From NCBI GenBank assembly GCA_025774935.1, contig JALGZK010000005.1:1-64000 (forward strand): 64,000 nucleotides of DNA. The letters are read 5' to 3'. The notes below the pieces were generated by a model that had not been told where the DNA came from, made no database searches, and saw only the letters and a list, made by a program, of their open reading frames with translations. The stretch comes from a bacterium. Its GTDB lineage: Bacteria > Joyebacterota > Joyebacteria > Joyebacterales > Joyebacteraceae. Made by a program: the position numbers and the translations under genes. Below, piece after piece: positions 63,650 to 64,000 of this stretch; the first letter of the stretch is position 1, and each line of letters begins with the position of its first letter.

Positions 63650-64000
63650 TGCGTCTTGCCTCTGAGTCTCTTGCGGAGTGTGTTCCTGCTGATGCCGAGC
63701 AGCTTCGCCGCCTGGACCTGGTTCCCGCCCGACCTCTCGAGCGCCTCCTCGGCGAGCACCCTCTCGACCTCGGAGACGATCGTCTCGTCCACGTCCACGG
63801 AGCCCGCCGTGGCGTGCTTCCGGAAGGCGCTCCGGACGCTCGCAGCGAGGTCACCGGTCATCGGCGCCTCCGTCTCCTCCCACTCCGGCCCGTCGCCCTC
63901 GAAGATGTCGAAGTCCTCGGGGGCGAGAACTCCGGTGCGGTTCAGGGCGACCGCCCGCTGGATGGCGTGCTCGAGCTCGCGGACGTTCCCGGGCCACGGG
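63646..64000 (-). CDS. Sigma-54-dependent transcriptional activator, C-terminal part (truncated by window end)
   Basis: On -: PWPGNVRELEHAIQRAVALNRTGVLAPEDF then Fis-type HTH GGNQVQAAKLLGISRNTLRKRLRGKTQ. Confidence 0.85.
   Translation of the reverse strand, partial: PWPGNVRELEHAIQRAVALNRTGVLAPEDFDIFEGDGPEWEETEAPMTGDLAASVRSAFRKHATAGSVDVDETIVSEVERVLAEEALERSGGNQVQAAKLLGISRNTLRKRLRGKTQ

Noticed and set aside
1-64000. CRISPR arrays, tRNA or rRNA genes
   Set aside because: No regularly spaced short repeats and no tRNA/rRNA signature seen by eye; a tRNAscan/Infernal run would be decisive.

Overview
High-GC bacterial chromosome window with a C-terminal-tail style (FlgD-like 'YPNPFNP...KMVMLK' tails) seen in FCB-group and candidate-phylum lineages; the exact taxon cannot be fixed from sequence alone. 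Every gene I can support from 1 to ~56.8 kb is on +, and every one from ~57.2 kb to the end is on -. Contents in order: (1) GH130 and GH38 mannoside-processing genes; (2) two tandem secreted pre-peptidase-C-like proteins; (3) a tandem array of six ~950-aa secreted paralogs (7.1-25.6 kb); (4) a cupin gene; (5) a large pyrimidine plus purine operon, pyrB-C-K-D-F-E / guaB3 / guaA / purB-C-F-H-E-A, preceded by a PyrR-type RNA leader and terminator; (6) ABC-class ATPase, FolE2, EF-Tu-domain-like protein, SatD-like HTH protein, histone-deacetylase-like protein, GT39-like protein with TPRs, ABC transporter pair; (7) a group of tiny redox-type proteins; (8) two tandem secreted proteins; (9) an AT-rich intergenic stretch with a near-canonical 28-bp XerC/D dif site exactly at the strand switch; (10) leuS, OMPP1/FadL-like, nth, holA, lptE-like and a sigma-54 activator fragment on -. 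Main hidden signals: the dif/terminus, a short C-terminal motif (TP-V-x3-TWGxIKxLYR) shared by otherwise different secreted proteins plus an orphan copy, the six-paralog array with a variable loop, and the PyrR attenuator without a local pyrR. All calls are from reading the sequence; no database search was run.
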